DNA from: Casuarina equisetifolia
Taxonomy: Eukaryota > Streptophyta > Magnoliopsida > Fagales > Casuarinaceae
Direction: 5' to 3'
DNA length: 64,000 bases
Assembly (NCBI GenBank): GCA_028551475.1
Contig: CM052359.1
Location: forward strand, 15,067,583-15,131,582
The position numbers and the translations under genes were made by a program. Below, piece after piece: positions 60,893-64,000 of the stretch. How positions within the stretch are numbered: the stretch's first letter is position 1; every line of letters begins with the position of its first letter. Below the pieces are notes generated by a model. That model made no database searches and had not been told where the DNA came from. It saw only the letters and a list, made by a program, of their open reading frames with translations.

Positions 60893-61940
60893 TGGAGAGT
60901 AGTGGAGTGTGGGGGAGGGTTGAGATTTGTAGCTATGGATGTGGTTTTGGAAATACAATGGTTGGAGACACTAAGGGATATGATTTGGAATTTCAAAGAG
61001 TAAAGAATGAAGTTTGATATGGATAGGAGAAGGGTTAAGCTCAAAGGGTTTCTACCTAGGAAAGTTTAAGTGATTAGGGAATCTGAATTATCTAGGAAAT
61101 TAATAAAATGGGGAGCTCATTAGTAGTTCAATTAACTAGGATCCCTAGCTAAGTGGAGTCTGATAAGAATCTAGTCATCTCTTCCCAAGCAAAAAGGGAA
61201 AAAGACATGCAAGCATTGGTTAAGGAGTTGGAAGAAGTGTTTAAAGAACCTAAGGGTCATGCACCAAATTGGTCACATGATTATAAGATTATACTAAAGG
61301 ATAAAAGCCAAATAGTGTTCGTAAGGCTCTATCATTATCCTTATCTTTAGAAGGGAGAAATTGAAAAGATTATTAAAAGGTTGCTTGAGAATGGAGTCAT
61401 ACAGCTTAGTACAAGGCCTTTTTCTTCTCCAATGATATTTATAAAAAGCTCATATAGGACATGATAGATATGTGTGGATTATTAAAAGTCAAACAAGATA
61501 ACTATTAAAAACAAGTTGTCCATTCCAATAATTGATGAGTTGTTAAATTAATTAAATGGGTCATAGTACTTTTCAAAGCTAGATCTATGGTTGGGTTACC
61601 ACCAAGTACAGATGAGGGAGGAAGGTATCAAGAAAATAACTCTTAGGATGCATTATGGCCACTATGAGTTTTTGTTCCTACCTTTGTCTCATTAATGGAC
61701 TAGTAACCTTCTAGTCACTAATGAATATGATGTTCTAGGATTACTTAAGGAATATAGTATTGGTGTTCTTTAATGATATTTTGATTTATAGTTAAAGTTG
61801 AGAGGATCATCTACAGCATGTTTGATTAGTTTTGAATGTTTTGAGGAAGTACTAGTTATATGTGAAGTTATCAAAATTTGAATTTAAGTGTACATAATTG
61901 AGGTTTCTGATACACATTATGAGCTTTGGTGGGATAACAT
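60893..61940 (+). pseudogene. Gypsy RT N-terminal region, copy 2
   Basis: A tandem duplicate of the preceding unit. A 65-codon open part (61,153-61,350) reads VKELEEVFKEPKGHAPNWSH. EKIIKRLLENGVIQLSTRPF is near 61,360. The catalytic box has become FFND (about 61,765), losing the first Asp, whereas copy 1 keeps it. This copy is continuous with the RNase H and integrase downstream. Confidence 0.8.
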
Positions 61941-63611
61941 TGGACCCTAGGAAGATAAATGCTAGTCTTCAATGGCCAATTCCAAAATTTATTAAAGCCT
62001 TATGAGGATTCTTGGGAACAACAAGATATTAATAAAGGTTCATCAATGGGTTTGGTAAGATTTTTGAGCCTTTATCTAATCTCCTTAAAAAAGATGCATT
62101 TGTGTGGTCCACATATGCACAATAGGCCTTTGATCACTTGAAGTAAGCCATAATAATTGTATTGATCTTAGCACTACCAAATTGTTTTCAACTTCTTGTG
62201 CTGGAGTGTGATGCATTAATAATTGGAATAGGTGCCATACTATCACAAGGAAGCCATCCAATGGCATACTTTAGCAAAGTTTTACATGGTAACCATTTTA
62301 AGCTCTCTACCTATGAGAGGGAGATGCTTGTTATCATAATGGTGATACAAAAGTGGAGGCATTACTTTTTGGAAAGCCATTTTATCATTAGAATTGACTA
62401 GAAGAGCCCTAAGCACATCCAAGATCAATAAATTGTGGCTCTAGCCTAGCAAGAATGGTTACCAAAGCTGATGGACTATGATTTTGTGGTGAAATATAAA
62501 AAGGGAGTAGATAATATGATGACGGATGAATTATCCAAAAAAGATAAGGAGATGAAACTTGAAAGTAAAGGTAGTGGTTGTGCAACCATATCTAAGCTAG
62601 TTCCTTTGTGGTTGATGCAATAAAAAAAAAAGTTAAAGGAGAATTGTAAAGTGTAACAACTAATTCAACTAATATAGGAAGGTGACGCTTTTGGGCCATG
62701 GTGTTATTGAGAGGGAGTCATCTTGTCTAAAATGCATATTTATTTGCCTTATCTTCCCTTATTCCTCCCATAGTCACTAAAATGCATGGTAGCACGCATA
62801 AAGGGATTGGAAAAGACATTAAAAAGGGTTTAAGCAATCTTATATTGGAAGGACATGAAGTAAGTGGTTGATAGAATAGTTCATAAATGCGGAATATGCC
62901 AATGGAATAAAAAGGGAAACATGAAGCAAGGGAGGATGTTGCAGCCCTTAACTATTCTTAAACAAATTTGGGAGGATATTTTCATGGATTTTATGGAAGG
63001 AGTGCCTAACTCAAATGGTAAGTCAATAATATTTATGGTGGTGGACATGATATCTAAATTTGCACACTTCATTCCCTTAACACATCATTTTACTGTTGTT
63101 TATGTAGCTGAAACATTCTTTGATAACATCTTTAAGTTGTATGGCATGTGTAGAACCACTATATATGATAAAGACCCTTTATTCACTAATGGCTTATGGG
63201 AAGCATTGTTTCAATCACTAGGCACAAGTTTTAATTTCTCTTCTACTTGCCATCCATAAACTAATGGATAGACAAAAGTAGTCAACCTAACTTTGGAGAT
63301 ATATTTATAATGTTTTATAGGGAAATGGCCTAAGGATTAGAGTAAGTGGATCACTTGGGTTCAATGTAGTTACAATACTAGCTAGCATAGTTTTATGTTA
63401 TAAGAGCTTATAAGAGCTTGGTGCCCACCCTACTATCTTAATGAAGGGGGAAGCCAAGGTAGCATTAGTGGGAGATATATTAGAAGAAAGTGATAGGGTT
63501 ATGTAGCAAATTAAAAGAAATCTAAAAGTGGCCCAAGATGAAATGAAAAGGCAACATGATGGGACAAGGAGAGAAATTTAGTTTGATATGGGTGATTGCA
63601 TCTAGGTAAGG
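61941..63611 (+). pseudogene. Gypsy RT thumb, RNase H and integrase (element H)
   Basis: RNase H in frame 62,162-62,401: LECDALIIGIGAILSQGSHP, STYEREMLVII, QKWRHYFLESHFIIRID, with the catalytic Asp and Glu visible. Integrase: HGSTHKGIGKDI near 62,787 (His pair), CGICQWNKKG near 62,890 (Cys pair), core FMDFMEGVPNSNGKS near 62,980 with first Asp, and TIYDKDPLFTNGLW near 63,160 with second Asp. The catalytic Glu of the TEVVN box reads Lys (TKVVN, about 63,275). Ends near 63,600 at FDMGDCI, just before the GPY/F module, where an LTR begins. Confidence 0.85.
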
Positions 63612-64000
63612 TGTTAAAAAAATATGTGTTTTGCTATGACAAGTTTTGTTGTTAAATGTATATAAATGTTTTTCATATGCTTATGTGCAAAATAGAATTG
63701 AAAGAAGTAAAAGGTATGCAAATTATAATATCAACCAATGATAGTATAAAGTAGTTAGGTTCCTACATTATAATATATTGCAACCTTATTTAAGTTCTAA
63801 AAGAATGCTTCTTGAATAATAAAAAAGAAAAGAGAAAATATAAGTTACATGGTATATATATTAAAAAGAATATTGCAAGAGAAAGGTATATGTAAAAAGC
63901 TTATATCATAAGCTTTATATAAAAAGCCTGCATGAAGTAGGCTAGTCTGAGCCCGTAAGAAGTAGGCCAATCCAAACCCACAAAGAGTAAGTTGAATTAA
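63612..64000 (+). repeat. Start of a Sirevirus-like LTR, running off the window
   Basis: Begins TGTTAAAAAAATATG inside the integrase of element H and resembles the LTR of element F from its first bases (TGTTTTGCTATGACAAG). The dyad is at 63,726-63,746 with one changed base. The remainder lies outside the window, so whether this is a solo LTR or a whole element cannot be told. Confidence 0.75.

Larger units (their letters stand above)
59796..63611 (+). mobile_element. Element H: chromovirus-type Gypsy pol, LTRs not seen
   Basis: A plus-strand Ty3/Gypsy pol in the order RT, RNase H, integrase, with the RT N-terminal part present twice in tandem (59,796-60,892 and 60,893-61,940). It is cut at 63,611 by the LTR that follows. 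Gag and its own LTRs are not recognised. Heavy decay. Confidence 0.8.

Noticed and set aside
1..64000. A new multi-gene or defence-like system
   Set aside because: Apart from one conserved dehydrogenase gene and one small unidentified ORF, the recognisable coding sequence is decayed retrotransposon, and no unexplained gene cluster remains.

Overview
The window looks like a TE-rich stretch of a eudicot plant chromosome. It is AT-rich, holds one nuclear gene with GT-AG introns up to 2.9 kb, and is otherwise filled with plant-type LTR retrotransposons. The species cannot be fixed from the sequence. No operon, CRISPR array or rRNA gene is visible, and I found no convincing new multi-gene system. 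What stands out is the layered insertion history of the repeats and some conserved structures inside their LTRs.

Positions 1-12,450 are genic. A complete eight-exon gene on the minus strand (1,072-12,079) encodes a 441-residue zinc-binding, NAD-type alcohol dehydrogenase with a mitochondrial-type presequence, resembling Arabidopsis At5g63620 (HER2). All seven introns join in frame. A small unidentified minus-strand ORF lies 130 bp upstream of its start codon.

Positions 12,907-35,718 are repeats. In order they are: a gag-like scrap; a decayed plus-strand Copia element 'G' (13,256-17,942); a minus-strand Sirevirus-like Copia element 'A' (17,943-27,165) that interrupts G and itself carries a solo Gypsy LTR (19,987-21,213); a Gypsy Athila/Tat-type element 'E' (27,166-32,922, minus) that has lost all of pol; the 3' part of a plus-strand Sirevirus-like element 'F' (32,923 to about 34,990); and a Gypsy RT-RNase H fragment.

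Positions 35,719-53,827 form one plus-strand Sirevirus-like element 'D'. Its protease gene is split by solo LTR 'K' (39,105-49,117, flanked by a 5-bp duplication), and K is split in turn by a two-LTR minus-strand Sirevirus-like element 'C' (39,249-47,488). The order of insertion is therefore D, then K, then C.

Positions 53,828-64,000 hold Gypsy gag and integrase remnants, a solo LTR (56,254-57,858) inserted beside a minus-strand DUF4283/zinc-knuckle pseudogene, a chromovirus-type Gypsy pol with an internal tandem duplication of its RT region (59,796-63,611), and the start of another Sirevirus-like LTR that runs off the window. Every retroelement coding region carries stops or frameshifts, so none looks autonomous. 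The Sirevirus-like elements share the usual LTR-PBS-gag-protease-integrase-RT-RNase H-polypurine-tract-LTR plan.
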